Shown here piece by piece: positions 39,577-47,802 of a stretch of DNA of 64,000 nt (position 1 is the first letter of the stretch; every line of letters begins with the position of its first letter). The translations under genes and the position numbers were made by a program. The notes beneath the pieces are model-generated. The model was not told the DNA's origin and ran no database searches. It saw only the letters and a list, made by a program, of their open reading frames with translations. The stretch comes from Plantactinospora sp. KBS50 (lineage in GTDB: Bacteria; Actinomycetota; Actinomycetes; Mycobacteriales; Micromonosporaceae). Location: NCBI RefSeq assembly GCF_002285795.1, contig NZ_CP022961.1, positions 5,398,001-5,462,000 of the forward strand, written 5' to 3'.

Positions 39577-40310
39577 GCTGGCGAAATGATCTAGGGCAGA
39601 CGACGACGCGGGCGGCCGACTCCCTGCCCGACCTCGTCGCCTCCATCGACCGGAATCCGATCGTCGCCGCATCGAGCGAGCCGATGGACACCGTACGGGC
39701 GGGCGAACCAATTTTGCTCGCTCCCGGTGTGGCCGGCATTCTGCTTCATGAGCTGATCGGGCACGCGGCCGAGCAGGGCGATCTGTCCGTGGGGACACGG
39801 GTTCTTCCACCAGGAACGGATTTGCGCAGCCTGCCCGCTCGGCCGGATCTGGACGATGAAGGCGTGCCAGTGCAGGCCCACGATCTCGTCGTCGACGGCG
39901 AATATGCGATCCCCGTCCACGATCGCGCCTCCGGTGGGCCGCCGTCGGGGGACGCGTGGTGCGCCGCGCACGGTGTCGCACCCAAGGCACGCCTGATCCG
40001 TCTGACCGTGACCTCGTACATCCCGGGCCGGTCAACCTCGGACGGTCTCGTACATGTTCTGCGATCGACCGGCGGTGCGTATTTCCATGGGTTCGCCATG
40101 GTGAATGTGGCCCTCGCCCGGCGTGGTACGCGGCCGATCGCGGCTGTTCGTCTCGGGGTCAGCATCGCCGACCTGGCCCGTGGGCAATGGGGTCCTGCGG
40201 GCCAGGTGCAAATTGCCGACGGCGTCTGCGTGAAGGACGGCGAAGCGCTGCCGTCGATCATCGCCAGCCCGCCCCTGATTCTTGAGGGGGCATCTCTGTG
40301 GCCGGCGTGA
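39492..40310 (+). CDS. TldD-like metalloprotease subunit
   Basis: TldD/TldE heterodimers are zinc proteases that cut peptides inside the complex, known from microcin B17 leader removal. This frame carries the TldD signature LLHELIGHAAEQGD (HExxxH) and the downstream DDEGVPVQAHDLVVDGEYA strand pattern. At 272 residues it is short for TldD (about 450), largely missing the N-terminal domain; see the preceding small frame. Followed by the TldE partner with a 13-bp overlap. In an exporter- and oxidase-containing cluster, a biosynthetic rather than housekeeping role is likely. Confidence 0.8.
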   Translation: MPRASVHHTSIPELRGIEFDHRTARWELSWRNDLGQTTTRAADSLPDLVASIDRNPIVAASSEPMDTVRAGEPILLAPGVAGILLHELIGHAAEQGDLSVGTRVLPPGTDLRSLPARPDLDDEGVPVQAHDLVVDGEYAIPVHDRASGGPPSGDAWCAAHGVAPKARLIRLTVTSYIPGRSTSDGLVHVLRSTGGAYFHGFAMVNVALARRGTRPIAAVRLGVSIADLARGQWGPAGQVQIADGVCVKDGEALPSIIASPPLILEGASLWPA

Positions 40311-41344
40311 CGGACCACTACTGGCAACTGCTGAGCATTCGGTCGCAGACCTCATCTCGCGACCGCGGCCGGATCGGCCTATGCGCGGATCGGCTCACCG
40401 TCATTGCCGGCGGCCGACTCGGTTCCGCTGTCCGGCCGTGGCACGGCGAGCGTCGGCCGAGTATCGACGAGCTGTCCGAGGCGGCCATCCGCGCGGCGAC
40501 CACCGGGCCGGCCGAGCAAGCCTTCGCTGCAGTAGCCGCCGACATGTCAGCTCTGCCCGAACGGTCCCGCCTGATGGCGTTCCCCTGGTTCGAGTACGCC
40601 GGTGACGACTATGAGAAAGTGGATTTTTCCGTACGCGACAGTCTCGGTGTGCGTGCGCACGAACACCGACACGAGCAGTGGGCTGAGTACTGCTTCGCCG
40701 GCCGACCGGTCGCCCGAGTCCCGAGTGGCGCCCCGGCGACCGCCGATCGTCCGCCGACCTGGGTGGCGGACAGCTGGCTGTGGTCTCCCTGGGCCCTGTC
40801 ACAGGTTCTGCTGACACCACTGCTGGAGGCGGTTACCGGGCGGACGACCCTACGCAGGTGGCCGCAGTGCTCGCTTGCCGACCCCGCGTGGGGCGGGGGC
40901 GTTGACATGGAGGGACTCGCGCGTGCGCCGATATGCTTCGCCAGGGCCGGGCGGCCGGCAGCCATGGCCACCGACCGTACGTCCGCGTGGAGTCGTCGCG
41001 AGCCGCGAAGCGGGCACGCCGGACTGAGCGGGCCGGTTATACGTGACCTGGTCGTCGGTTCCGACGCGCCAGACTTGCCGCTGGCCCTAGAGGGTTCGAT
41101 CGTGGTCGAAGCGAGATGCCTGGCCGCCGGGGCCCAAGGTGACCGTGCGGTGGTCGGGTTTCGCTCAACCGGACGTGACGGACTGCCCGGACCACCCCAG
41201 GCAGTCTCACTGGACTATCTGTCCGACCTGTTGGACGCCGGAACATGGTGCGGACCGTGGCAACGCGGCCTCGGACCGTGGACGTCGAGATGGCTTCACA
41301 CCGTTGGAGGCACTTCATTATGGAATCGCCCGAGGCCACTGTAA
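40298..41344 (+). CDS. TldE/PmbA-like partner protein
   Basis: Non-catalytic partner of TldD-type proteases. The GTG at 40298 has GAGGGGG at 40284-40290; a GTG at 40307, overlapping the tldD-like stop (GTGA), is the alternative. The 348 residues contain the PmbA-type core: SPWALSQVLLTPLLEAVTGR, then LADPAWGGGVDMEGLARAP with the ADP...D.EG pattern of TldE, and no HExxxH. It is divergent from housekeeping PmbA. It overlaps the TldD-like gene and the following MFS gene, so all are one transcript. Confidence 0.75.
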   Translation: MAGVTDHYWQLLSIRSQTSSRDRGRIGLCADRLTVIAGGRLGSAVRPWHGERRPSIDELSEAAIRAATTGPAEQAFAAVAADMSALPERSRLMAFPWFEYAGDDYEKVDFSVRDSLGVRAHEHRHEQWAEYCFAGRPVARVPSGAPATADRPPTWVADSWLWSPWALSQVLLTPLLEAVTGRTTLRRWPQCSLADPAWGGGVDMEGLARAPICFARAGRPAAMATDRTSAWSRREPRSGHAGLSGPVIRDLVVGSDAPDLPLALEGSIVVEARCLAAGAQGDRAVVGFRSTGRDGLPGPPQAVSLDYLSDLLDAGTWCGPWQRGLGPWTSRWLHTVGGTSLWNRPRPL

Positions 41345-42597
41345 GTGTGGCGGCCGGACCTGGGACGAGCCGACGGCGTCATTCTCCGATCCTGGCGGCG
41401 TTCGCAACGTCGGCGATCGGCGACGGCCTGCGGCTAGCGGCCCTTCCGCTACTGGCCGTCACGATCACCACCAACCCGGTGGCGATCGCCGGCCTAGCGG
41501 TCGCCGGTCGCCTTCCTTGGCTGCTCGTCGCGCTGCTGAGCGGAGTCGCGGCCGACCGCTACAACCGCATGAACCTCATGATCCTGGTGGACATCATGCG
41601 CGGCCTTGTCGTCTGCGGACTCGTCGTCTTCATCGTCACCGACGCTACCAGCATCGTCACGCTCTACGTGGTGGCACTCGCGCTCGGCGTCGGTGAAACG
41701 ATCTTCGAGAGCGCCACTCAGGGACTCCTTCCGGAGGTGATCGACGGCAATCGGCTCCCCGCGGCCAACGGGCAGCTTTACATGGCCAATCTCTTCGGTA
41801 CGACCTTCGCCGGACCGCCGCTCGGCAGCTGGCTGTTCGGGATCGGCCGTGCCATCCCATTCCTGACCGATGCGGCCACATTCCTCTTGTCCGCCGCTCT
41901 CCTTGGCGCCTACCGCCTCAAGCATGGATACAATCGGCGAGTCCAGGAACAGCCCGCCGACCGCGGATCGGTCCTGGTCGAGGTCGGCGAAGGGTTCCGG
42001 TGGATTCGCCGGCATCCTCTCATTCGTACATTTCTCGCGGTCTCGACCGTCGCCAACTTCACCCAGAGCCTGGTGCAGTCGTTGCTGGTCCTGCTGGCCA
42101 CCCGGCACCTGGGGTTGTCGGAGTCTGCCTTCGGTCTGCTGCTTACCGCGAGCGGCGTTGGCGCTTTCCTCGGCGGCTCGCTTTCCGCTTGGGTTGGCAT
42201 CCGACTCGGCGTCCATCGGGTCCTACTGCCCGCGGTGGCCCTATGTTTGCCCCTGTTTCTGGTGATGGCATGGACCGACAACTCGGTCGTGCTCGGGGCG
42301 GCGCTGGCCGTCAACGCGTTCCTCGGTGTCCTGGTCGGTGTTCAGATGTCGGCGCTACGGCAGCGGATCGTGCCAAACCAGGTCCTCGGCCGGGTCAGCT
42401 CGGTTAGCCAGTTCTTTTCGTTCGGCGTGGCGATCCCGGTGGGTGCCTTCCTGGCCGGCCTGATCGCCGATTGGTTCGGCATCGCCGCCGTCTACCTTTT
42501 CGCTGCCGCGGTCATCGTGGTACTGCTCGCCGCAGTCACCAACCAGCTCATGCCGGGCCGAGTCCGGCACGCGGTCGAAGCCTTGCAAGGAGCATGA
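41320..42597 (+). CDS. MFS exporter of the cluster
   Basis: The ATG at 41320 follows TTGGAGG at 41304-41310 and overlaps the TldE-like stop by 25 bp. 425 residues, twelve predicted helices, with the MFS loop SGVAADRYNRMNLMILVD and a second-half repeat RVSSVSQFFSFGVAIPVGAFLAG, as in MFS_3/EntS-type exporters. Given its tight coupling to biosynthetic genes, product export or self-resistance is the likely role. Codon use and GC match its neighbours. Intact. Confidence 0.88.
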   Translation: MESPEATVSVAAGPGTSRRRHSPILAAFATSAIGDGLRLAALPLLAVTITTNPVAIAGLAVAGRLPWLLVALLSGVAADRYNRMNLMILVDIMRGLVVCGLVVFIVTDATSIVTLYVVALALGVGETIFESATQGLLPEVIDGNRLPAANGQLYMANLFGTTFAGPPLGSWLFGIGRAIPFLTDAATFLLSAALLGAYRLKHGYNRRVQEQPADRGSVLVEVGEGFRWIRRHPLIRTFLAVSTVANFTQSLVQSLLVLLATRHLGLSESAFGLLLTASGVGAFLGGSLSAWVGIRLGVHRVLLPAVALCLPLFLVMAWTDNSVVLGAALAVNAFLGVLVGVQMSALRQRIVPNQVLGRVSSVSQFFSFGVAIPVGAFLAGLIADWFGIAAVYLFAAAVIVVLLAAVTNQLMPGRVRHAVEALQGA

Positions 42598-42599
42598 TT

Positions 42600-43127
42600 A
42601 TGCACGGATTGGTAGCGCACGACGAGGGACACGTGCCAGTTGTGGACCTTGGAATCGCCGGCAGCCGGTCCCGTGCCCTTCTGGCGCAAACGGTCGCCGA
42701 GATCTGTGCGACGGCCGGTTTCTTCGTGGCGCTCGGGCACGGTGTGCTCACCGACGTTGTGGCGGCGATGGACGATGCGACGGCGGCGTTCTTTCACCAG
42801 CCGACCCGAGATAAGCTTGCGTTGCTGGCCGAGCCGGGTGACCCGCTGGCCCGCGGCCTCGGCCGGGACGGCAGTCTCGCTGGCCCCAACGTCAGCGCCT
42901 CGGCCATCGATCGGGCGGCCGACGACGTCCTCGAGACGTACACGATGAACCGGCTGGGCGAGCCGGAACACGCGGAGGACCTTCCAGCCCGCGTCGATCC
43001 GGTGATGCGGACCCCCAACAAATGGCCTGATCTGCCTGGCTTCCGGAGCGCCTATACCGCCTACTACGCGGCGATGGAACAGCTACAGATCTTGAATGGT
43101 CAGGTTCGTCCGATGTGGTCTGTGTGA
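42600..43127 (+). pseudogene. Fe(II)/2-oxoglutarate oxygenase (isopenicillin-N-synthase-like), truncated by IS630
   Basis: The ATG at 42600 begins a protein with the DIOX_N pattern of the IPNS family (VPVVDLGIAGSRSRALLAQTV...TAGFFVALGHGV, then AAFFHQPTRDKLALL). The native frame runs about 162 codons to the TA at 43084-43085, where an IS630-family element enters; the frame then reads into the IS to a stop at 43127. The catalytic HxD...H core, expected further on, is not recognisable on the far side of the IS, so the 3' part is deleted or scrambled as well. It was probably the last enzyme of the carbamoyltransferase-P450-TldD/E operon. Confidence 0.82.
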
Positions 43128-43155
43128 CGGCTTGGGGTTCGGGTAGATCGATGGG

Positions 43156-44230
43156 ATGAGGTATCCCGATGGAGGTGGGTTGTCCGCGCGGGGGCGGGCG
43201 AAGCGTGAGGCGGTGCGGCGGGAGGCGGCCGGGTGGTTCGCCGAGGACGTGTCGGTGCCGGAGATCGCGCGCCGGTTGCGGGTGTCGCAGACGGCGGTGT
43301 ACGGGTGGCGTAAGCGGTGGCGGGCCGGTGGTGAGCAGGCCCTCGCGTCGAGGGGCCTGGTGGGTCTCGGTGTCGGCTGGATGAGGGTCGGCTGCGGCGG
43401 CTGGCCGAAGCCCTGGAGCAGGGGCCGGCGGCGCACGGGTTCGGTAGTGATCAGCGGTGGACCCTGGCCCGGGTGTCGGACCTGATCGCCCGGATGTTCC
43501 GCACCCGGTACACGCTGCGCGGCACGGCGAACATCATGTACCGGTTGGGTTGGTCGGTGCAGGTACCGAAGCACCGCGCGGTCGAGCGGGATGAGGCCGC
43601 GATCATCACGTGGCGGCGGGAGACGTGGCCGGCGGGAAAACGGTAGCGGCGCAGCGGCAGGCGTGGCTGGTCTTCGAAGACGAGGCCGGTCAGACGCTGC
43701 GCCCACCGAAGGCACGCACCTGGGGACGACGCGGGCACACCCCTGTGGTTCCGGTGTCGGGCAAGGGCTCCGGTCGCGTCTCGATCGCCGGGCTGACCTG
43801 TTACCGGCCCGGCGAACGGTCCCGGCTGATCTACCGCACGATCACCCACCGCGGCCGCAAGAACGAACGACGCAGCTTCAGCGAACGCGACTACATCGCC
43901 CTCCTCGACGCCGCCCACCAGCAACTCGACGGGCCGATCGTGCTGATCTGGGACAACCTGAACACCCACATCAGCGCCGCCATGCGGCAGATGATCGACG
44001 CCCGGGACTGGCTTCACGTCATCCGGCTACCCGCCTACGCCCCGGACCTCAACCCCACCGAAGCCGTGTGGTCCCACCTCAAACGCAGCATCGGCAACCT
44101 CGCCGTCAACGGCGTCGACCACCTCCAAGCGATCATCAAACACCGACTCAAGAGCATCCAGTACCGCACCGACCTACTCGACGGCTTCCTCGCTCACACC
44201 GGCCTGACCCTCGAACCCGACACAACCTGA
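43156..44230 (+). pseudogene. IS630-family transposase in three frames
   Basis: Frame 1 (43156 to about 43353) carries the helix-turn-helix (VPEIARRLRVSQTAVYGWRKRW). After a -1 shift at the G4 run 43352-43355 the protein continues SRGPGGSRCRL...DQRWTLARVSDLIARMF to a TAG at 43644. A second -1 shift at GGGAAAA (43634-43640) leads into the DDE domain: FEDEAGQ, LIWDNLNTHISA and PDLNPTEAVWSHLK, ending 44230. The second shift has a canonical slippery heptamer and may be programmed; the first looks like a lost G. Both are needed for a full transposase, so this copy may be dead. Confidence 0.88.
43634..43640 (+). promoter_or_regulatory. Candidate -1 ribosomal frameshift heptamer GGGAAAA in IS630 transposase
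   Basis: In the upstream frame the codons read GCG GGA AAA CGG TAG, so G-GGA-AAA is an X-XXY-YYZ slippery site followed two codons later by a stop (43644-43646). A slip of -1 joins WPAGK to TVAAQRQAWLVFEDEAG with no loss of homology. Some IS families use such slips to make full transposase. Confidence 0.6.
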
Positions 44231-44246
44231 CCATTCAAGATCTGTA

Positions 44247-44686
44247 GCGACCGCTTCGCGGCATGTTGGTATTCTCGATCTTGACGATCCGTCGAGGTCG
44301 CAGGAGCGGGCGGCTACTACCGGTCCGCCAACCGTTCTGCGCGAAATCGATCCGCCGCCGAGCAATAGTTCGCCTCCGACCAACGCGTCACCGCCGCTCT
44401 GCGCGCACGCCCGTGACCACCGGGGGCGGCGGCAGTTCTAGTCTCGCCGATGTGTCGGTGGACTATGCCAACATGACCACCATGGACATCTCAGTACAGC
44501 GCAGTGACGTTCAGGACGCCCCTTTCGATCCGAGCCTCTGGGCGCACGGCTTCCAACTTGGCTCGTCGGGTGGGATGGCCCGTGACCTCTGCGCGCGTCT
44601 CGTGCGGCAGGATCTTGGAAGCGCGAGGCACCACCTGGCGTGGCACGAACGAATTGAACGGACTGCTCTGTGACGGACGATCGGCC
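44247..44686. other. No recognisable gene; scrambled sequence after IS630
   Basis: The 440 bp between the IS630 end and the membrane-protein gene should begin with the rest of the oxygenase. In-frame translation after excising the IS runs only about 70 residues to a stop near 44440, with no HxD or distal His motif. No other conserved coding sequence was recognised. Confidence 0.5.
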
Positions 44687-45994
44687 GTGAACAATCGCGA
44701 ACTCGCGACCTTCATTCTTTTGGGAGCGGCAGCCGCCGCTTTCCTATGGAGTCGATCCGGCAGAGAAGCGTCGCCCTCGCTGGCGAGGCAGCTCTTCGCC
44801 TCAAGAATCACGCCTTTTCTTGTAGTGTTTGCAGGCATCGTGGTCGGTGTGACATGGCTTGCCGAGCGCCTATCGTTGTGGACAACTGACTTGTTGGGCT
44901 CTGTCGTCCTTTGGTTTTTGCTCGTCGGCTTCGTGTGGTTCATTAATCTTGGCGACGCCAACAAAGATCCAGATTTCTTCAAGCGTCGGTTTTTCGAGAC
45001 TCTGGGCCTTACTGCGCTGCTTGAGTTCTTCATAAACGCGCAGGTGATGCCTCTGCCCCTCGAATTGGTTGCGCAGGTCATCTTACTGATCGTGGTCATC
45101 CTGAACGTTATTGCCGCAAGTGACGAAAAATACAAGCCGGCGGCAAAGCTCACGTCGGGCATCCTTTTCTTCGCAACCATGGGTCTACTGACCTACTCGG
45201 TGGCTCATCTAGTTTCCGGCTGGGATTCTCTTGACAAACGTGGTCTGCTTAACGAGTTGCTGATGCCCATCTGGTTGACGGCAGCTACCATCCCGGTCCT
45301 GTATCTTTTTGCGTTCTACATGGCATATGAGTCACTGTTCGTCCGGTTGTCGTTCTTCAACAACAGGCGGAAGCCTTCTCTGCGCGCGCGGCTCGGGATT
45401 GTTACAGGAATCCGAGGGGCGCTCGTCGACATCCAACAGTTCCGAGGAGGCCCGGCACACGACGCCGCCCAAGCCCGTACCACAAGTGATGCCCGTGCGG
45501 CAGTTCGTCGATTCAAGGAAGAACGTGCACTTGACCGAGCAGCGCGTGCTGCGGCCCGCCAAGCCTTGGTCGACAACGCTGGTCGAAAGGGGACCGACGG
45601 GGACGGTCTGCTCCTCGATCGCCGAGAGTTCGCTGAGACGAAGGATGCCCTGCGTTGGCTCGCGACTTGTCATATGGGTTGGTACCGCAACGCAGACCGG
45701 CCAGATGAGTATCGTGCTGATCTCCTGGATGTGCTGAGCGGGTCCCGGCAGTTCGAGTTCGAATCAGGCGAGCCCGTCGTTGCGAAGGTCCGCAAGGACC
45801 GGCAAGCTTGGTACGCCTACCGCCGAACGCCCTCTGGGCATGTATTCGGGATCGGCGCCTCCGGCCCACCACCTTCACAGTGGTTCTACGACGCCCCAAC
45901 GCTCCCGAGCGGGTACCCGAGCACGACATCGATTGGCTGGACCGACTTTATGTCCCCGGATCGCCCCGAGTGGAGACTGGAGCCCGAGAGGTGA
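44687..45994 (+). CDS. Predicted seven-helix membrane protein, function unknown
   Basis: Not recognised. The GTG at 44687 (reads MNNRELATFILLG) gives 435 residues; the frame is open 61 codons further upstream. Residues 1-240 hold about seven hydrophobic segments (ATFILLGAAAAAFLW, LVVFAGIVVGVTWLA, SVVLWFLLVGFVWFINL, LELVAQVILLIVVILNVIA, GILFFATMGLLTYSVAHLV, ATIPVLYLFAFYMAYESLF among them). The remaining 200 residues are soluble, charged and Arg-rich. Base composition is clearly less GC-rich than the core chromosome, suggesting transfer. Proteins of this general shape occur in actinobacterial islands; a defence role is only a guess. Confidence 0.7.
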   Translation: MNNRELATFILLGAAAAAFLWSRSGREASPSLARQLFASRITPFLVVFAGIVVGVTWLAERLSLWTTDLLGSVVLWFLLVGFVWFINLGDANKDPDFFKRRFFETLGLTALLEFFINAQVMPLPLELVAQVILLIVVILNVIAASDEKYKPAAKLTSGILFFATMGLLTYSVAHLVSGWDSLDKRGLLNELLMPIWLTAATIPVLYLFAFYMAYESLFVRLSFFNNRRKPSLRARLGIVTGIRGALVDIQQFRGGPAHDAAQARTTSDARAAVRRFKEERALDRAARAAARQALVDNAGRKGTDGDGLLLDRREFAETKDALRWLATCHMGWYRNADRPDEYRADLLDVLSGSRQFEFESGEPVVAKVRKDRQAWYAYRRTPSGHVFGIGASGPPPSQWFYDAPTLPSGYPSTTSIGWTDFMSPDRPEWRLEPER

Positions 45995-45999
45995 CTGTT

Positions 46000-46708
46000 T
46001 TAAGGGTCGAGTCCGATGGCGAGCAATCCCGAAATGCGTCCTAGCAATGTGATGTCGTGCGTCGCCTGATGCGAGGCTTGGCCAAGCCGCAAGCCTGCCA
46101 CGTCGCCCGATCCCGGCGCAACTCTTCTTGCTGAAGATCGGAGACGCCTAACATAGCCATGAGGAGATCTCGCAAGAGCTGGCGGGACATCGGCTCGTTG
46201 CTTTGCTTGGCACCGCTCCTCCACACGCACAACGGAGTCGGCCTTCCCGCGAGTCTTGGGGTTGTTCGGATAGGTTCGCAGCAAATCGATTGTCTCGGCG
46301 CTCGTACTGAGAGTGCCAGCCTGGATGGCGCTCCATATGTACAGGCACTTCATGACGGCCTCGCGATGCCCATCATTGAGAACGCCGAGTACGACCCGCG
46401 CAAGCAGATCGATCTCTTCTCGGCCCGGAGGTGCCACTTCACGATCTACAAGCCACTCCGCTGGGCGAAGCGGATAGGCTGGCCTCCCAGACCGAGCTGC
46501 CGCTCGGTACGTACGGCCCCGCGTCACCGGTAACGGCCAGGATCCCATCCAGACCTGGCCTCACGACACCTTCGTCCGCAGGAAAGACGATCCGCGTCGG
46601 CTGAACCGTGGCCATGATGAGTTGCCGAACGACCGCGGGCAACTCACCCTGCGCCGACCTACGCGCCGACCACTGATCCAAGTCAGTGCCGGTGAGCCTG
46701 AGACTCAT
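46000..46708 (-). pseudogene. Remnant of a large island protein with its middle deleted
   Basis: Two fragments in different frames are joined. The 5' fragment (46708 to about 46440) reads MSLRLTGTDLDQWSARRSAQ ... IVFPADEGVVRPGLDGILAV...YVPSGSSVWEASLS, which I associate with the N-terminus of very large actinobacterial proteins, some with NTPase domains. The 3' fragment (about 46480 to 46000) reads EEIDLLARVVLGVLNDGHREAVMKCLYIWSAIQAGTLS...LLRTYPNNPKTRGKAD, resembling a C-terminal end. The hundreds of residues expected between them are missing. Dead gene; family assignment is from memory and tentative. Confidence 0.5.
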
Positions 46709-46907
46709 TGGGCTCCCTGGCAGCCTCACGAACTACAGCGACATCATCCAATCTACCTGCAGCATGGCCCCCACATGCTTGAGCCTCGCTGTCGGACCCG
46801 CCGCCGAACCGGCCCGTCAGCCCACACCGCAGCGCGGGGAAGCTGAGGTCCGCGCAACCCGCCGGTTCGTGCGGTTGAGGACGCTGGCTTCGACGCGGCC
46901 GGCCCCA

Positions 46908-46950
46908 TCACCTGGTGACCTGCCTGAGGCGAGTACAAGTCACCAGGTGA
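46908..46950. promoter_or_regulatory. Paired palindromes, operator-like
   Basis: Two 11-bp palindromes TCACCwGGTGA, centred 32 bp (about three helical turns) apart, between the divergent dead gene (5' end 46708) and the plus-strand gene at 47194. Spacing on one DNA face suits cooperative binding of a dimeric regulator. The regulator is not identified. Confidence 0.45.
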
Positions 46951-47055
46951 CCATGAAGCACGCAGCAACGTTGACTGCCAGGCCTCCGGCCTCTACTTCG
47001 AAGGCAGGCTGTACCGGCAGGCGATCTCTACTGGATCGTCTTCGCAGCTCACCAA

Positions 47056-47108
47056 TTGTCGCGGATGCTCGGGCCCCCTGCCCGGGGCACACAGAGCATC
47101 CGCGACAA
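47056..47108. terminator. Strong nested hairpin
   Basis: A perfect 15-bp outer stem (47056-47070 with 47094-47108) and a GC-rich inner stem in the 23-nt loop. No U tract. It is 85 bp before the next start codon; terminator, leader structure or recombination-site remnant are all possible. Confidence 0.5.
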
Positions 47109-47193
47109 ACACCAGAATGAGCGCGTCTGGTTCTGTCCAGGGATCCGATGAACTCGGATGACGAGTTCGTGACGCCAGGCCACACTACACATC

Positions 47194-47802
47194 ATGGGTG
47201 ATCTGCTCAGCGCACTTCCCGGCGAGGGCTGGGACGACACCGCATGGATCGAGTACTACGACGGCGACCGCGGCCTAGCGGAAGGGTTTGCCAAGGCAGG
47301 GGACGCCATCCTCGTGGCTTGGCAGCGGGGTCCTCACCCGAACGACACGGTGCTCCTGCCTCTGATCTACAACTACCGCCATGGCATAGAACTCGCCCTA
47401 AAGCAGGCCATCCGCCAAGCGGCGGCTTGTATCTGCGTCGGCGGGAACGGCGAACCCGAACTGTGGGCCGATAATCTTGAAACTCATCTGAAGCGGAAGC
47501 ATGGCCACAGGCTCGCGCCGTTGGCTACCCAGCTCCAGGGTCTGCTCACGAGGCTGAATCTTGGCGACCTTGGGGGCGAGAGTATGAAGGTGCTTTCGCG
47601 TATCCACCAGCTTGACCCGACGGGAGAAGCCTTCCGCTACTCGGGCCACTTGAACTCGACGGCTTACGCGGTCGATGTGAGCCGCCTCGCGGCGAGGTTC
47701 CGCGAGGCATTCGACATAATCCATGGTGGCGTGTTGACCATGCTGGACGTACACCAGGACTTCCTCTACGAGCGCTGGGAGTACGACAGAATGTGGGGGT
47801 GA
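47194..47802 (+). CDS. HEPN-like hypothetical protein
   Basis: Function unknown. 202 residues starting MGDLLSALPGEGWDD. Mainly alpha-helical with features I associate with HEPN-like families: LIYNYRHGIELALKQAIRQA in the first helix, HGHRLAPLATQLQ in the next, and DPTGEAFRYSG later. The canonical RxxxxH RNase motif is not clearly present. It is isolated, without an adjacent nucleotidyltransferase-type partner, and sits next to a tRNA remnant. It could be an abortive-infection component or simple island cargo. Confidence 0.55.
   Translation: MGDLLSALPGEGWDDTAWIEYYDGDRGLAEGFAKAGDAILVAWQRGPHPNDTVLLPLIYNYRHGIELALKQAIRQAAACICVGGNGEPELWADNLETHLKRKHGHRLAPLATQLQGLLTRLNLGDLGGESMKVLSRIHQLDPTGEAFRYSGHLNSTAYAVDVSRLAARFREAFDIIHGGVLTMLDVHQDFLYERWEYDRMWG

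Larger units (their letters stand above)
43086..44244. mobile_element. IS630-family insertion sequence (1159 bp)
   Basis: Perfect 21-bp terminal inverted repeats at 43086-43106 and 44224-44244, flanked by the TA dinucleotide duplication (43084-43085 and 44245-44246) expected of IS630/Tc1-mariner elements. Contains one transposase coding region on the plus strand broken into three frames. Confidence 0.97.
46730..47193. other. Gene-free gap with two notable inverted repeats
   Basis: Holds no convincing gene. A pair of 11-bp palindromes (TCACCTGGTGA at 46908 and TCACCAGGTGA at 46940) sits 32 bp apart. Further on, arms 47056-47070 and 47094-47108 form a perfect 15-bp stem enclosing a second GC hairpin, a likely transcription terminator or structured element upstream of the next gene. 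Confidence 0.6.

Noticed and set aside
44263-44673. Plus-strand open frame after the IS630 element
   Set aside because: Arg-rich, no conserved features; overlaps what should be oxygenase remnant and the upstream part of another frame.
46686-47120. 144-codon plus-strand open frame
   Set aside because: Runs through paired palindromes and a nested hairpin, has no recognised domain; treated as non-coding.
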